64,000 bases of DNA, from contig NZ_CP125377.1 of the NCBI RefSeq assembly GCF_034008315.1, forward strand, positions 5,768,501 to 5,832,500. The letters run 5' to 3'. The stretch comes from Pseudomonas sp. P8_241 (GTDB lineage Bacteria > Pseudomonadota > Gammaproteobacteria > Pseudomonadales > Pseudomonadaceae). The translations under genes and the position numbers were made by a program. Position 1 is the first letter of the stretch; every line of letters begins with the position of its first letter. The notes beneath the pieces were generated by a model. The model was not told the DNA's origin. It searched no databases and worked only from the letters and a program-made list of their open reading frames with translations. This document shows positions 51,000-61,192 of the stretch, in pieces.

Positions 51000-52649
51000 T
51001 CAGAATCCTTGCGGGGTGGACCGAGCGACGATGGCTTCCACATCCAGGCCACGTGGCAAGGCGCCGTAAACCCGACCGTTCGAACCAAGTCGACTGGCAA
51101 TAAACGCATCACTCACCACCGCATTCCCCGCCTCCAGCAACAGCTTGGCCTGCAACCCCAGCGCAATGTCTTCGGTCAGTTGTCGCGCCCGGTACTGAAT
51201 GTCACCGGTGTCTTTGAACGCCGCCTGCAATTGATGGATGTGCGCCGCCAGCCGTTTATCGCCATGACCATCGCCCAATTCGCTGAACAGCGCATCGAGA
51301 ACGCCGGGCTCTTTGGATAGCGCACGCAGCACGTCAAGGCACTGCACGTTGCCGGAACCTTCCCACGTCGAATTCACCGGGGCCTCGCGATACAGACGCG
51401 GCAGGATGCTGTCTTCGACATAACCCGCGCCGCCCATGCATTCGGCGGCTTCGTTGATCATCGCGGGGGCGCGCTTGCAGATCCAGTACTTGCCTACGGC
51501 CGTGACCAGTCGCGCAAACCTGGCTTCCTGGCTGTCGTCCAGATGATCCAGCGCCTTGCCCATGCGCAGGCTCAACGCCAGCGCCGCTTCGCTTTCCAGC
51601 GCCAGATCCGCCAGCACGTTCTGCATCAAGGGTTGTTCGCTGAGCAACTTGCCACCCACCGAACGATGGGCGCAGTGATGGCTGGCCTGCGTCAGCGCCT
51701 GGCGCATCAGCGAACTGGAACCGACCATGCAATCAAAGCGCGTCATGGCAACCATCTCGATGATCGTCGGGACGCCGCGCCCTTCTTCACCGACCATCCA
51801 CGCCAGCGCGCCACGGAACTCCACTTCGCTGGAGGCGTTGGAGCAATTGCCGAGTTTGTTTTTCAACCGCTGGATGTAGAACTGATTGCGCGCGTCGTCG
51901 GGACGATGGCGCGGCAGCAGGAAGCAGGTCAGCCCCTTGTCCGTCTGTGCCAGGGTCAGGAACGCATCGCACATCGGCGCCGAACAGAACCACTTGTGGC
52001 CAACCAGTTCGTAGGCCTGGCCAGGACCGCTGGCGCCGACCGGATAGGCCTTGGTGGTGTTGGCGCGAACATCGGTACCGCCCTGCTTCTCGGTCATCGC
52101 CATGCCGATGGTTACGCCAGCCTTGTGGGCCATGCCAACATTGCGCGGGTCATATTCGGTGGCGAGGACTTTGGGCAACCACTGTTTCGCCAAGTCCGCT
52201 TGCAGGCGCAACGCCGGGACGCTGGCGAAGGTCATGGTCAGCGGGCAGCCACTGCCGGCTTCGGCCTGGCTGTGCAGATACGTCATGGATGCGCGAGCGA
52301 CATGGGCGCCGTCCTGCGGGTGCGCCCAGGGCAATGAGGTCAAGCCGTGCTCGACGGCCGTGCGCATCAGTTCGTGATAGGCCGGATGAAACTCCACCAA
52401 GTCGATGCGATGACCATAACGGTCATGGCTGCTGAAAACCGGTTTGTTCTGATTGGCCAGGAACCCTGCTTCCATCAGCGGCCCACCCGCCAGTGCGCCG
52501 TAGGCCTCGATCCGCGATTGCGCCCAACCGGCACCGAACCGCCGCGACCATTCCTGCAACGGCAAGTCGATACGGTACAGATTGGCGCCGTCCAGTGATG
52601 GCGGCTGGTTGGTGACTTCGTGGGTTTCGGCGAACTGATGCAAGTTCAT
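51000..52649 (-). CDS. Acyl-CoA dehydrogenase, AidB-like
   Basis: This 549-residue FAD enzyme has the three-part acyl-CoA dehydrogenase fold plus the AidB-type N-terminal extension (LYRIDLPLQEWSRRF) and C-terminal domain. TEKQGGTDVR, WFCSAPMCDAFL and CMGGAGYVEDSILPRLYREAPVNSTWEG are the AidB hallmarks, the last holding the probable FAD- and substrate-contacting residues. AidB of E. coli binds DNA in the alkylation response; whether this copy does is unknown. AAGGAG precedes the ATG at 52649. Confidence 0.9.
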   Translation of the reverse strand: MNLHQFAETHEVTNQPPSLDGANLYRIDLPLQEWSRRFGAGWAQSRIEAYGALAGGPLMEAGFLANQNKPVFSSHDRYGHRIDLVEFHPAYHELMRTAVEHGLTSLPWAHPQDGAHVARASMTYLHSQAEAGSGCPLTMTFASVPALRLQADLAKQWLPKVLATEYDPRNVGMAHKAGVTIGMAMTEKQGGTDVRANTTKAYPVGASGPGQAYELVGHKWFCSAPMCDAFLTLAQTDKGLTCFLLPRHRPDDARNQFYIQRLKNKLGNCSNASSEVEFRGALAWMVGEEGRGVPTIIEMVAMTRFDCMVGSSSLMRQALTQASHHCAHRSVGGKLLSEQPLMQNVLADLALESEAALALSLRMGKALDHLDDSQEARFARLVTAVGKYWICKRAPAMINEAAECMGGAGYVEDSILPRLYREAPVNSTWEGSGNVQCLDVLRALSKEPGVLDALFSELGDGHGDKRLAAHIHQLQAAFKDTGDIQYRARQLTEDIALGLQAKLLLEAGNAVVSDAFIASRLGSNGRVYGALPRGLDVEAIVARSTPQGF

Positions 52650-52723
52650 GACAGGGCTCCTTTGGTCGGCCAAGGGAGTTCAGTTAAGCACCGCCTCTTG
52701 ACCGAACAAAGTGTCATATCCGC

Positions 52724-55108
52724 CTAATTGTCGGCGCTTTCGCCCTGCTGAGAACAGAGCACTCGACGATAGAGTATTGCCTGCAAGTCTTCGAACTTCA
52801 CCGGTTTGCTGAGGTAATCGATCATTGCGCCGGTCGGGCAGTGCTCCCGGTCAATACCGAGGGCGATCATGAACAGCGGAACCTCGGCGTAACCCGCCAA
52901 GGCGCGAATCTGGCAGCAGAACGACACCTCTTCCCGACGCGGCGACCGATAATCGATCAGCACTGCGTCGAAGATTTCCTGCTGCAATTGTTCGAGCGCC
53001 ATGGCGTCGTTGTCAGCCGTTCGCACACGAAAGCCAAGCTTGAGCAACATGCCGCGCATCACCAGTTGGCTGATGCTGTTGTCGTCCACCAGCAGCACCG
53101 TGCAATCCTGGGGCAGACGCAACGGTGGAAAAACCCTGGGCATCGAGGGCATCGCCGGCCGTTCCGCCATGGGTTGTTCTACCACGACGTCGAGCTGGAA
53201 TCGGCTGCCGCGTCCGGGCTCGGAACGGTGAGTCAGGCGCCCTCCCAGCAACTCCACCAACTGTCGGCAAATCGCCAGGCCAACCCCCAAACCGCCGTAT
53301 TCACGGGTCATCGAACCATCAAGCTGGAAGAACCGCTGGTACATCGTCGCTTCCCCCAGATCAGTGAAGCCGATGCCCGTGTCGATCACTGCAAAGGTCA
53401 GCGCAAGACGGTCGGGCTCGATGGTCTTGCCGGTCACACGCAGGGCCAGGCCGCCGATGCGGGTGAACTTGATGGCGTTGTCCAGCAGGCATTCCAGGCA
53501 TTGCGCGATCTTGACGCTGTCGCCCTGCATACGATCCGGCACCCCCGTGGCCACATCGACCTTGAAATCCAGCGACTTGGCCAACGCATTGCCTTCGAAC
53601 TGCATGCGCAATGCCTCGACCATTGCGCGCAGACTGAAGGTGCTCGCCGAGGCCTTGAGCTTGCCAGCCTGCAATTCGGTCAGGGTCAGTATGCCGTTGA
53701 CCATGCGCATCATGTCCCGCGCCGAGACTGAAGCCGTTTGCTGATACTGCTCCAGTTCCGGGTCCATCTGGACAGTCTGCATCAGCTCCAGTGAGCCGAT
53801 CACCCCGTTCATGGGCGTACGCAATTCATGGGTCAGGGTGGCGAGGAATTCATCCTTGAGCTGGTTACTGTGCGCCAGTTGCTGGTTCAGCACTTCGAGT
53901 TTTTGACTGGCATCGAACAGGGTTTGCGCCTGTTGCTCGCGCATGGCGTTGATGCGGTCGGCCAGGGCCAGGGACAACAACGCCACTTCAATCGCCGATC
54001 CGATCTGGCTGGAGTACATGGTCAGGAACACGTTTGGCAGGTATCCCAGCACCATCAGCGTATTGACGATGCCGCCCAGCAAAAACGCCGACCAGGCGAT
54101 GATGAAGTACCGCGCCACCCGCAAACCGCGCAGCCAGGCAAATATACCGGCGGCAAAAATCGCCACGGTGAACGTCAACGCCAACGCCGTCGCCAGGCGT
54201 AGCGCCAGGGCGTAGCTGGCCATCAGCGACAGGCCGACCACGAGCGCACTGAACGCCACCAGCGCCAACAACAAGCGGTCGACCCAGCGGCTGTGCGTGG
54301 ACATCTGCAAAAAGCTGCGGGCGAACTGACTGCCGAACAGCCCTGCGCACCCGATGAAAAACGGCGTCGCGGCGTTAGCCCACCACGGGTTGTCCGGCCA
54401 GAAATACTGCACCGCCGCCCCATTAACCGAGAGCTGATACAAGCCGAACGAAGCGATGTAGAAAATGTAATAAAGGTAACTGGTGTCACGTACGCTGAGA
54501 TAGATGAACAGGTTGTAGACCAGCATCCCCAGCAGCACGCCGTAGATCAAACCCAACACGTAGAGGCGCACGGGCTGTTCTTCGAGAAACGCTGTACTCG
54601 ACCATAAGGTCACCGGTGCCTGAATCGAGCCTTGGCTTTGCAGACGCAGATAAACGGTTTGCGCCTGATCGGGTTTGAACGTCAGGTCGAACAGATAATT
54701 GTTCTGGCGAATCTCACGACTGTCGAACGGCAAGGCATCGCCGGTCTGCCGCGCCAATTGATAGTTGCCGGCGGCATCCGGCAAATACAGATCGAGATGA
54801 TCGAGAGGCGGGTAAGCCAGTTCCAGCAACCAGCTGCGCTGTGCCACCGGGTTGGACGGACGATAATGCAGGTCGATTTTTAGCCAGTACACCGAACGTG
54901 AATACCCGGCATTGAGCGTGTCTTTATTGTGGGGTTTGAAATTGCCCGCCGCCGCTTGCGCACGGATATCCGCGATGGTCGCCTGACCTGCCGCGTCTTC
55001 AAACACTTGCAGGGTTCGGCCCAAGGGAAGGCTCTGAGTGAACTCGTCGAACTCGACGGCGTTTGCCAAAAGGGGCAAACACAACAGCAACATTAGCAAA
55101 TAGCGCAT
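52724..55108 (-). CDS. ladS: Hybrid sensor kinase LadS
   Basis: This 794-residue protein has a signal peptide (1-17), a periplasmic 7TMR-DISMED2 domain (about 25-178), seven membrane helices (about 182-390), a HisKA domain with His427 (THELRTPMNG), a HATPase (NAIKFT, DTGIGF, GLGVGLAI) and a receiver domain (670-785; Asp675, Asp676, acceptor Asp719, Lys768). Domain order, length and position before thiD-thiE-hemL match LadS of P. aeruginosa (PA3974), which feeds the Gac/Rsm pathway. The receiver has Gly751 where the conserved Thr/Ser is usual. Confidence 0.93.
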   Translation of the reverse strand: MRYLLMLLLCLPLLANAVEFDEFTQSLPLGRTLQVFEDAAGQATIADIRAQAAAGNFKPHNKDTLNAGYSRSVYWLKIDLHYRPSNPVAQRSWLLELAYPPLDHLDLYLPDAAGNYQLARQTGDALPFDSREIRQNNYLFDLTFKPDQAQTVYLRLQSQGSIQAPVTLWSSTAFLEEQPVRLYVLGLIYGVLLGMLVYNLFIYLSVRDTSYLYYIFYIASFGLYQLSVNGAAVQYFWPDNPWWANAATPFFIGCAGLFGSQFARSFLQMSTHSRWVDRLLLALVAFSALVVGLSLMASYALALRLATALALTFTVAIFAAGIFAWLRGLRVARYFIIAWSAFLLGGIVNTLMVLGYLPNVFLTMYSSQIGSAIEVALLSLALADRINAMREQQAQTLFDASQKLEVLNQQLAHSNQLKDEFLATLTHELRTPMNGVIGSLELMQTVQMDPELEQYQQTASVSARDMMRMVNGILTLTELQAGKLKASASTFSLRAMVEALRMQFEGNALAKSLDFKVDVATGVPDRMQGDSVKIAQCLECLLDNAIKFTRIGGLALRVTGKTIEPDRLALTFAVIDTGIGFTDLGEATMYQRFFQLDGSMTREYGGLGVGLAICRQLVELLGGRLTHRSEPGRGSRFQLDVVVEQPMAERPAMPSMPRVFPPLRLPQDCTVLLVDDNSISQLVMRGMLLKLGFRVRTADNDAMALEQLQQEIFDAVLIDYRSPRREEVSFCCQIRALAGYAEVPLFMIALGIDREHCPTGAMIDYLSKPVKFEDLQAILYRRVLCSQQGESADN

Positions 55109-55492
55109 TTAAGCCCCAGCGTGGCCTGTCCGGTCCTGTCAGAAGCCCCCCATTTCCTTTTGAGCAGACGTAAAACCGGTATTACCTGTTATTGGTTTGG
55201 ATCCACTCTAGCATAGCCGTTGATGGCCATTAAACACCATTGAAACATTTAAAGAAAAGGCTCTAGGACGGGCGTTACAGCGACACTTACGGTAAATCGA
55301 GCAACACTGTGGCGAGGGAGCTTGCTCCCGCTCGGCTGCGAAGCCGTCGTAAAGTCCGGCAACGCGGTATAGCAGAAAAAAAGCCAGGGCCGCTTCGCTG
55401 CCCAACGGGAGCTGGCCCGCTCGCCACAATGTATCGACCAAACACACTGCCACAACACCCGAAAAACAGGTTTGGTGGTAAGCTCGCGCACC
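55109..55492. other. Divergent ladS / thiD intergenic region
   Basis: No gene is seen. It holds the ladS promoter region on the left, a REPIN (55308-55428), and the thiD promoter on the right. No TPP-riboswitch-like sequence was found upstream of thiD. Confidence 0.65.
55308..55428. repeat. REPIN, TGTGGCGAGGGAGC family
   Basis: Inverted cores TGTGGCGAGGGAGCTTGCTC and GGGAGCTGGCCCGCTCGCCA (diverged) flank a centre with a weak inner stem. Confidence 0.85.
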
Positions 55493-56290
55493 ATGAATAT
55501 CTACAGCTCTCGCCCCGTTGTCCTCTGTCTCTCCGGCCACGACCCAAGTGGTGGCGCCGGCTTGCAGGCAGATATCGAAGCCCTGCTCGCTCAGGGTTGC
55601 CATGCGGCTCCGGCCGTCACCGCCCTGACCGTGCAAGACACCGTCAATGTCACTGACTTCCGCGTCCTCGACCGTGAGTGGGTAATGGCTCAGGCCAACG
55701 CCGTGCTTAACGATTCCGAAGTCGCGGCGGTTAAACTGGGCATGCTGGGCTCCCTGGAAATGGTCGACACCGTCGTCGAACTGCTTTCAGCGCACCCGCA
55801 TTTGCCGGTGGTCTGCGACCCGGTGCTGCGCGCCGGCGGCGGCGGACGCCTGGGCAAGGACGAAGTCGGTTACGCCATGCGTGAGCGCCTGCTGCCCCTG
55901 TCGATCATTGCGACACCTAACCTTCCTGAAGCCCGCATCCTCGCCGAACTGCCTGAGGGCACCGCCGACGAGTGCGCTGAAAAACTCCTGCCGTTCGTCA
56001 AACACCTGCTGATCACCGGCGGTCATGGCGATGAAACCGAAATCCACAACCGCCTGTACAGCCGTGACGGCTTGCGCCAGACCTTTACCTGTCAGCGTCT
56101 GCCGGGCAGTTATCACGGTTCCGGTTGCACCTTGGCCAGCGCCTTGGCCGGTCGTCTGGCCCAAGGCGAAAACCTCGCCAGTGCCGTGCAGACCGCGCTT
56201 AACTACACGTGGCGCACACTGCGCGATGCCGAGCAGTTGGGCAAAGGCCAGTTCGTGCCGCGTCGCTTGCCACTGGATTTCTGTTCGTAA
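55493..56290 (+). CDS. thiD: Hydroxymethylpyrimidine (phosphate) kinase ThiD
   Basis: This 265-residue ribokinase-fold enzyme phosphorylates HMP and HMP phosphate in thiamine synthesis. [15 protein letters not shown] at 14-28 and the anion-hole segment [15 protein letters not shown] near the C-terminus are diagnostic; the Cys in SGCT is typical of ThiD. The ATG at 55493 was chosen over one seven codons upstream. It is followed 26 bp later by thiE. Confidence 0.95.
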   Translation: MNIYSSRPVVLCLSGHDPSGGAGLQADIEALLAQGCHAAPAVTALTVQDTVNVTDFRVLDREWVMAQANAVLNDSEVAAVKLGMLGSLEMVDTVVELLSAHPHLPVVCDPVLRAGGGGRLGKDEVGYAMRERLLPLSIIATPNLPEARILAELPEGTADECAEKLLPFVKHLLITGGHGDETEIHNRLYSRDGLRQTFTCQRLPGSYHGSGCTLASALAGRLAQGENLASAVQTALNYTWRTLRDAEQLGKGQFVPRRLPLDFCS

Positions 56291-56316
56291 TTCCTACATG
56301 CGGTGAGGCTTGTCCG

Positions 56317-56940
56317 ATGAAACTACGTGGGCTGTACGCCATTACCGACAGTCAGCTACTGGCCGGTAAATTTCTTTCGTACGTGGAGGCGGCACTGGAA
56401 GGCGGCGTCGCCCTGCTGCAATACCGCGACAAGAGCAATGACGAGGCCCGCCGCCTGCGTGAGGCCGAGGCCCTGCGCGATCTGTGCGAACGCTACAAAA
56501 CCCGGCTGATCATCAACGATGACGCCGAGTTGGCGGCACGCCTGAACGTTGGCGTACACCTGGGCCAGACCGACGGTCCGCTGACCCCGGCCCGGGCATT
56601 GCTCGGCTCCAGGGCCATCATCGGATCGACCTGCCACGCGCAACTCGAGCTGGCTGAACAGGCTGCCAGGGAAGGCGCCAGCTATGTCGCCTTCGGCCGT
56701 TTCTTCAATTCGAACACCAAACCCGGCGCGCCGACCTGCAGCCTCGAACTGCTGGACCACGCCCGCAAGCAATTGCACCTGCCGATCTGCGCGATTGGCG
56801 GCATCACCCTGGAGAACGCCGCCCCGCTGGTGGAGCATGGTGTCGACCTGTTGGCAGTGGTGCAGGGTCTTTTTGGCGCCGAGAGCACGGCTGAAGTGAC
56901 CCGCCGAGCTCGCGCCTTCAACCAATTGCTTTCTATTTAA
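56317..56940 (+). CDS. thiE: Thiamine-phosphate synthase ThiE
   Basis: This 207-residue TIM-barrel enzyme joins HMP diphosphate and thiazole phosphate to thiamine phosphate. [10 protein letters not shown] binds the pyrimidine diphosphate, INDDAELA and [10 protein letters not shown] form the active site, and GGITLENA binds the thiazole phosphate. GTGAGG lies upstream of the ATG at 56317; the longer open frame overlaps thiD and is rejected. It is the middle gene of a thiD-thiE-hemL run. Confidence 0.95.
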   Translation: MKLRGLYAITDSQLLAGKFLSYVEAALEGGVALLQYRDKSNDEARRLREAEALRDLCERYKTRLIINDDAELAARLNVGVHLGQTDGPLTPARALLGSRAIIGSTCHAQLELAEQAAREGASYVAFGRFFNSNTKPGAPTCSLELLDHARKQLHLPICAIGGITLENAAPLVEHGVDLLAVVQGLFGAESTAEVTRRARAFNQLLSI

Positions 56941-56972
56941 TTCGCTTAAATATCTGATTTGAGAGCCCGATC

Positions 56973-58256
56973 ATGTCTCGTTCCGAAACCCTGTTTGCCA
57001 ACGCCCAGAAACACATTCCCGGGGGCGTGAACTCGCCAGTCCGCGCATTCAAGAGTGTCGGCGGCACCCCGTTGTTCTTCAAGCATGCCGAAGGCGCCTA
57101 CGTGACCGACGAGGACGACAAGCGTTATGTCGATTACGTCGGCTCCTGGGGCCCAATGATCCTCGGCCACAGTCATCCGGACGTGCTGGACGCCGTGCGC
57201 AAGCAACTGGAGCACGGCCTGTCCTACGGCGCCCCGACCGAGATGGAAACCCAGATGGCCGATCTGGTTTGCTCGCTCGTGCCGTCGATGGAAATGGTGC
57301 GTATGGTCAGCTCCGGCACTGAAGCGACCATGAGCGCAATCCGTCTGGCCCGTGGTTTCACCGGTCGCGACAGCATCATCAAATTCGAAGGCTGCTACCA
57401 CGGCCACTCCGACAGCTTGCTGGTCAAGGCAGGCTCTGGCGCACTGACTCAGGGCGTGCCGAGTTCCGCCGGTGTACCGGCGGCGTTTGCCAAACACACC
57501 CTGACCCTACCGTTCAACGACATCGACGCCGTCGAAGCCATGCTTGCCGAAGCAGGACAGGAGGTGGCCTGCATCATCGTCGAGCCAGTGGCTGGCAACA
57601 TGAACTGCGTACCGCCGGCGCCGGGGTTCCTCGAAGGCCTGCGCACCCTGTGCGACAAGCACGGCGTTGTGCTGATTTTTGACGAAGTGATGACCGGTTT
57701 CCGTGTCGCCCTCGGCGGTGCCCAGGCTCACTACGGCGTAACGCCGGACCTGACCACCTTTGGCAAGATCATCGGTGGAGGCATGCCGGTCGGCTGCTTC
57801 GGCGGCAAGCGCGAAATCATGTCGCGCATCGCCCCGCTCGGCCCGGTCTACCAGGCCGGTACGTTGTCGGGTAACCCGCTGGCGATGGCCGCGGGCCTTA
57901 CCACTCTGCGCCTGATCAGCCGCCCGGGCTTCCACGCGGAACTGAGCGACTACACGACCCGCCTGCTCGACGGCCTGCAACAGCGTGCCGATGCGGCCGG
58001 CATTCCGTTCGTGACCACCCAGGCCGGTGGCATGTTCGGCCTGTATTTCAGCGGCGCAGACGACATCGTCACCTTCGATGACGTGATGGCCAGTGACGCA
58101 GCGCTGTTCGGACGGTTCTTCCATCTGATGCTGGAAGGTGGCGTGTACCTGGCACCCAGCGCATTCGAAGCCGGTTTCACCTCGATTGCCCACGGCGAAG
58201 CCGAATTGAAACTGACCCTGGACGCGGCTGAACGCGCGTTCGCAGCATTGAAATAA
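56973..58256 (+). CDS. hemL: Glutamate-1-semialdehyde 2,1-aminomutase HemL
   Basis: This 427-residue PLP enzyme makes 5-aminolevulinate, the first committed haem precursor. The PLP lysine is Lys265 ([10 protein letters not shown]), and the phosphate-binding SSGTEA is at 113-118. The length is normal. It follows thiE by 32 bp and ends at a hairpin terminator. The link to thiDE is conserved in pseudomonads. Confidence 0.97.
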   Translation: MSRSETLFANAQKHIPGGVNSPVRAFKSVGGTPLFFKHAEGAYVTDEDDKRYVDYVGSWGPMILGHSHPDVLDAVRKQLEHGLSYGAPTEMETQMADLVCSLVPSMEMVRMVSSGTEATMSAIRLARGFTGRDSIIKFEGCYHGHSDSLLVKAGSGALTQGVPSSAGVPAAFAKHTLTLPFNDIDAVEAMLAEAGQEVACIIVEPVAGNMNCVPPAPGFLEGLRTLCDKHGVVLIFDEVMTGFRVALGGAQAHYGVTPDLTTFGKIIGGGMPVGCFGGKREIMSRIAPLGPVYQAGTLSGNPLAMAAGLTTLRLISRPGFHAELSDYTTRLLDGLQQRADAAGIPFVTTQAGGMFGLYFSGADDIVTFDDVMASDAALFGRFFHLMLEGGVYLAPSAFEAGFTSIAHGEAELKLTLDAAERAFAALK

Positions 58257-58265
58257 GACTGCATC

Positions 58266-58297
58266 GCTGACGCTGGCCGCTGCCAGCGTCAGCTTTC
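58266..58297 (+). terminator. Probable terminator after hemL
   Basis: A 12-bp stem GCTGACGCTGGC/GCCAGCGTCAGC with a four-base loop is followed by a short TTT. The weak T-tract lowers confidence. Confidence 0.65.
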
Positions 58298-58479
58298 ACC
58301 GACATTCCTGCACATTCTTCTGCTCATCTGCTAATAATCTCTCGCATAGCGGGGAAATAATTCCCGCGTAGCAGAAAAACGAGTAAAGACTTTGTAAGGT
58401 TGGTCCTGCTTATTTCATAATGCGCGCTTATTGGATCCCTCGATGGGTCCGCGCGCCCTTCAGAGGTAAGTCGATTCCC

Positions 58480-59034
58480 ATGAACCGCACCGGCCGCGCC
58501 CTTTCACTGGGCTGCCTGTTGCTCCTTCAGCCCCTGCTCGCGCTCGCACAAGCAGGCGGCAACTCGTTGTTAATCCCAGCGATGGGTCGCTGCACCCTCA
58601 ATACTCAGCCGCAAGACCTGGCACAGGCACTCGCCGCCTGCCAGAAAGCGTCGAATGAAGGGGATGCCCAGGCGCAATACGAGTTGGGTGAGTTCTATTA
58701 CGAAGGTAAAAATACGCCGCGCGACCTCAATCAAGCCTTGAGCTATTTCGAAAAGGCCTCACTGCAAGGCCATGCACAGGCGCAATTCAAGCTCGGCAGC
58801 ATGTTTTTCCATGGCGAAGGCGTACCGGCCAATAACATCCAGGCATACATTCTGTTGAAGATGGCGGCGGTCAATGGCGCCGAAGAAGCATTGGATACTG
58901 CCGACGAAGTCACTGAAAAGATGCCCCGCGAAGAACTCGAGATAGCCACTCAGGTGCTGGGACAAATATTCCGTAAATATTTGATGGAATTGCAGAGCGC
59001 TGATGGGCGCACGCCTTTTTCGCCTCTTCCCTGA
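58480..59034 (+). CDS. Secreted Sel1-repeat protein
   Basis: This 184-residue protein has a signal peptide (about 1-24, cleavage near ALAQA) and two to three Sel1-like repeats (AQAQYELGEFYYEG; AQAQFKLGSMFFHGEGVP; then a degenerate one). Such alpha-solenoids mediate protein contacts. Its position between hemL and miaB matches a hypothetical gene of P. aeruginosa. Function is unknown. The start at 58480 was chosen because a signal peptide follows directly; AGAGG lies some 13 bp upstream. Confidence 0.82.
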   Translation: MNRTGRALSLGCLLLLQPLLALAQAGGNSLLIPAMGRCTLNTQPQDLAQALAACQKASNEGDAQAQYELGEFYYEGKNTPRDLNQALSYFEKASLQGHAQAQFKLGSMFFHGEGVPANNIQAYILLKMAAVNGAEEALDTADEVTEKMPREELEIATQVLGQIFRKYLMELQSADGRTPFSPLP

Positions 59035-59065
59035 TTTTAGCGCCGAGCCGGCTGTCGCCTTCGCT

Positions 59066-59168
59066 GCGATGCGGCGACCCGACAAGCCAGCTCCTACAGT
59101 TGATCTCGGGCGCTCACCCTATCGTGATCGCCACAATTCCCTGTGGGAGCTGGCTTGCCAGCGATAGG
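59066..59168. repeat. REPIN, AAGCCAGCTCC / GGAGCTGGCTT
   Basis: Inverted cores GACAAGCCAGCTCCTACAG and CTGTGGGAGCTGGCTTGCCA lie between the convergent Sel1 and DUF1820 genes; the left outer part is diverged. Confidence 0.8.
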
Positions 59169-59187
59169 GGCGACCCGGTCCCTTGCC

Positions 59188-59517
59188 TTACTTCTCAGGC
59201 ATCGGCATCGGAAACGGCATCACATTGCCGACCGCGCCCCGGGCTTCGCTGATTTTCGGTGTGCCCAGACGCTCGACTTCGTCGATGCGCACAATCGAAT
59301 GCATCGGCACAAAACTACGCACTACGCCTTCGAACTGAGCCTTGAGCTTCTCCTCGCTCGGATCGACGACCACTTGCGTGCGCTCGCCAAAGACGAACTC
59401 TTCCACTTCCAGAAAGCCCCACAGATCACTTTGATAGATCTGCTTGGCGTACATTTCGAACACCTGGCCCTGGTTGAGGAAAATCACCTTATAGATTGGA
59501 GCTTCACGTTTGGTCAT
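59188..59517 (-). CDS. DUF1820 protein
   Basis: This 109-residue protein starts MTKREAPIYKVIFLNQGQVFEMYAK, with FVFGERTQVVVDPSEEKL and HSIVRIDEVE in the middle; all are typical of DUF1820. It has no signal peptide or membrane segment, so it is cytosolic. Function is unknown. It is divergent from miaB, a neighbourhood that is conserved. Confidence 0.85.
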   Translation of the reverse strand: MTKREAPIYKVIFLNQGQVFEMYAKQIYQSDLWGFLEVEEFVFGERTQVVVDPSEEKLKAQFEGVVRSFVPMHSIVRIDEVERLGTPKISEARGAVGNVMPFPMPMPEK

Positions 59518-59651
59518 GGTGGGCGAGTAACACGTCGGGGATAAAAATGAGGGCGCAAACTATAGCATAGCCACCGGACGCACAGCGGTAGGAACCGCGC
59601 AACATGTTCCCTATAATGGGCGGTTCTTTGAATCACGTGATGAATCTTTCC

Positions 59652-60980
59652 ATGGCCAAGAAGCTTTACATCGAAACCCACGGTTGCCAGATGAACGAGT
59701 ACGACAGCTCGCGCATGGTCGATCTGCTGGGCGAACATCAGGCCCTGGAAGTCACCGCCCGCGCTGAAGACGCCGACGTGATCCTGCTCAACACCTGCTC
59801 GATTCGCGAACGCGCGCAAGATCGCGTCTATTCCCAGCTCGGTCGCTGGCGCGAGCTGAAACTGGCCAACCCTGACATGGTGATCGCCGTCGGCGGTTGC
59901 GTAGCCAGTCAGGAAGGTGCCGCAATTCGCGATCGCGCCCCTTACGTCGATGTGGTCTTCGGCCCGCAGACCCTGCACCGCCTGCCGGAAATGATCGACG
60001 CCGCGCGCAGCAGCAAACTGCCGCAAGTCGACGTCTCGTTCCCGGAAATCGAAAAATTCGATCACTTGCCCGAGCCCCGTGTCGACGGCCCGAGTGCTTA
60101 TGTCTCGGTCATGGAGGGTTGCAGCAAGTACTGCACGTTCTGCGTAGTGCCTTACACCCGCGGGGAGGAGGTCAGCCGGCCATTCGACGACGTGATCGCC
60201 GAGATCATCCACCTGGCCGAAAACGGCGTTCGCGAAGTCACCTTGCTGGGGCAGAACGTCAACGGCTACCGTGGAACCACTCATGAAGGTCGCCTGGCCG
60301 ACCTCGCCGAGCTGATCCGCGTGGTTGCAGCCATCGACGGCATCGACCGCATCCGCTACACCACCTCGCACCCGCTGGAATTCTCGGACAGCCTGATCCA
60401 GGCCCACGCCGACGTGCCGGAACTGGTCAAACACCTGCATTTGCCGGTGCAATCGGGCTCGGACCGCATCCTCGCAGCGATGAAGCGCAACCACACCGCA
60501 CTGGAATACAAATCCAAACTGCGCAAACTGCGGGCTGCCGTGCCGGGCATTTGCATCAGCTCGGACTTCATCGTCGGCTTCCCCGGCGAGACCGAGAAAG
60601 ATTTCGAACAAACAATGAAGTTGATTCAGGACGTCGGGTTCGACTTTTCCTACTCGTTCGTCTACAGCCAGCGTCCGGGCACACCGGCCGCAGACCTTGC
60701 CGACGAGACGCCGGAAGCGCTGAAAAAAGAACGCCTCAACGCACTGCAGCATCGCCTGAACCAACAAGGTTTCGAAATCAGCCGACAAATGGTCGGTTCG
60801 ATTCAGCGAATTCTGGTTACAGATTATTCGAAGAAAGACCCTGGCGAACTCCAGGGCCGGACCGAGAACAACCGGATCGTCAACTTCCGCTGCGATAATC
60901 CGAACTTGATCGGCCAGTTCGCCGATGTACATATCGATGCCGCGCAGCCGCACTCGCTGCGCGGTTCGTTGCTCCAATAA
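59652..60980 (+). CDS. miaB: tRNA-2-methylthio-N6-isopentenyladenosine synthase MiaB
   Basis: This 442-residue radical-SAM methylthiotransferase modifies A37 of tRNAs reading UNN codons. The N-terminal domain holds one Fe-S cluster on Cys12, Cys49 and Cys83; the radical-SAM cluster is on Cys157, Cys161 and Cys164 (CSKYCTFC); a TRAM domain forms the last 65 residues. The ATG at 59652 ([13 protein letters not shown]) matches the family start. No strong ribosome-binding site is visible. Confidence 0.97.
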   Translation: MAKKLYIETHGCQMNEYDSSRMVDLLGEHQALEVTARAEDADVILLNTCSIRERAQDRVYSQLGRWRELKLANPDMVIAVGGCVASQEGAAIRDRAPYVDVVFGPQTLHRLPEMIDAARSSKLPQVDVSFPEIEKFDHLPEPRVDGPSAYVSVMEGCSKYCTFCVVPYTRGEEVSRPFDDVIAEIIHLAENGVREVTLLGQNVNGYRGTTHEGRLADLAELIRVVAAIDGIDRIRYTTSHPLEFSDSLIQAHADVPELVKHLHLPVQSGSDRILAAMKRNHTALEYKSKLRKLRAAVPGICISSDFIVGFPGETEKDFEQTMKLIQDVGFDFSYSFVYSQRPGTPAADLADETPEALKKERLNALQHRLNQQGFEISRQMVGSIQRILVTDYSKKDPGELQGRTENNRIVNFRCDNPNLIGQFADVHIDAAQPHSLRGSLLQ

Positions 60981-60988
60981 CACCGATC

Positions 60989-61081
60989 CCTGTGGGAGCT
61001 GGCTTGCCAGCGATAGGGCCAGCAAGCCCGACAAAGATGTCGCCAGTTACATCGCCATCGCTGGCAAGCCAGCTCCCACAG
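60989..61081. repeat. REPIN, CTGTGGGAGCTGGCTTGCCAGC family
   Basis: Inverted cores CTGTGGGAGCTGGCTTGCCA and TGGCAAGCCAGCTCCCACAG flank a variable centre, between miaB and ybeZ. Confidence 0.9.
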
Positions 61082-61192
61082 TGAACTGCATTGTTCTTGA
61101 GAATGGATTGATCCATTTAAGAGCTTTCGCACCCGCGCCACTGGCGCTATCCTTGATTCATCTCAATTGCCCCAGGGCGGCTAAATACGACC

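Noticed and set aside
55109..56316. TPP riboswitch before thiD or thiE
   Set aside because: No CTGAGA-type or GGAAC-type conserved segments are visible; the region before thiD is a REPIN and that before thiE is 26 bp.
6979..61081. Repeated GTAGGAGCTGGC-type sequences as a CRISPR array
   Set aside because: They are dispersed, palindromic and paired, without regular spacers or cas genes; they are REP/REPIN elements.
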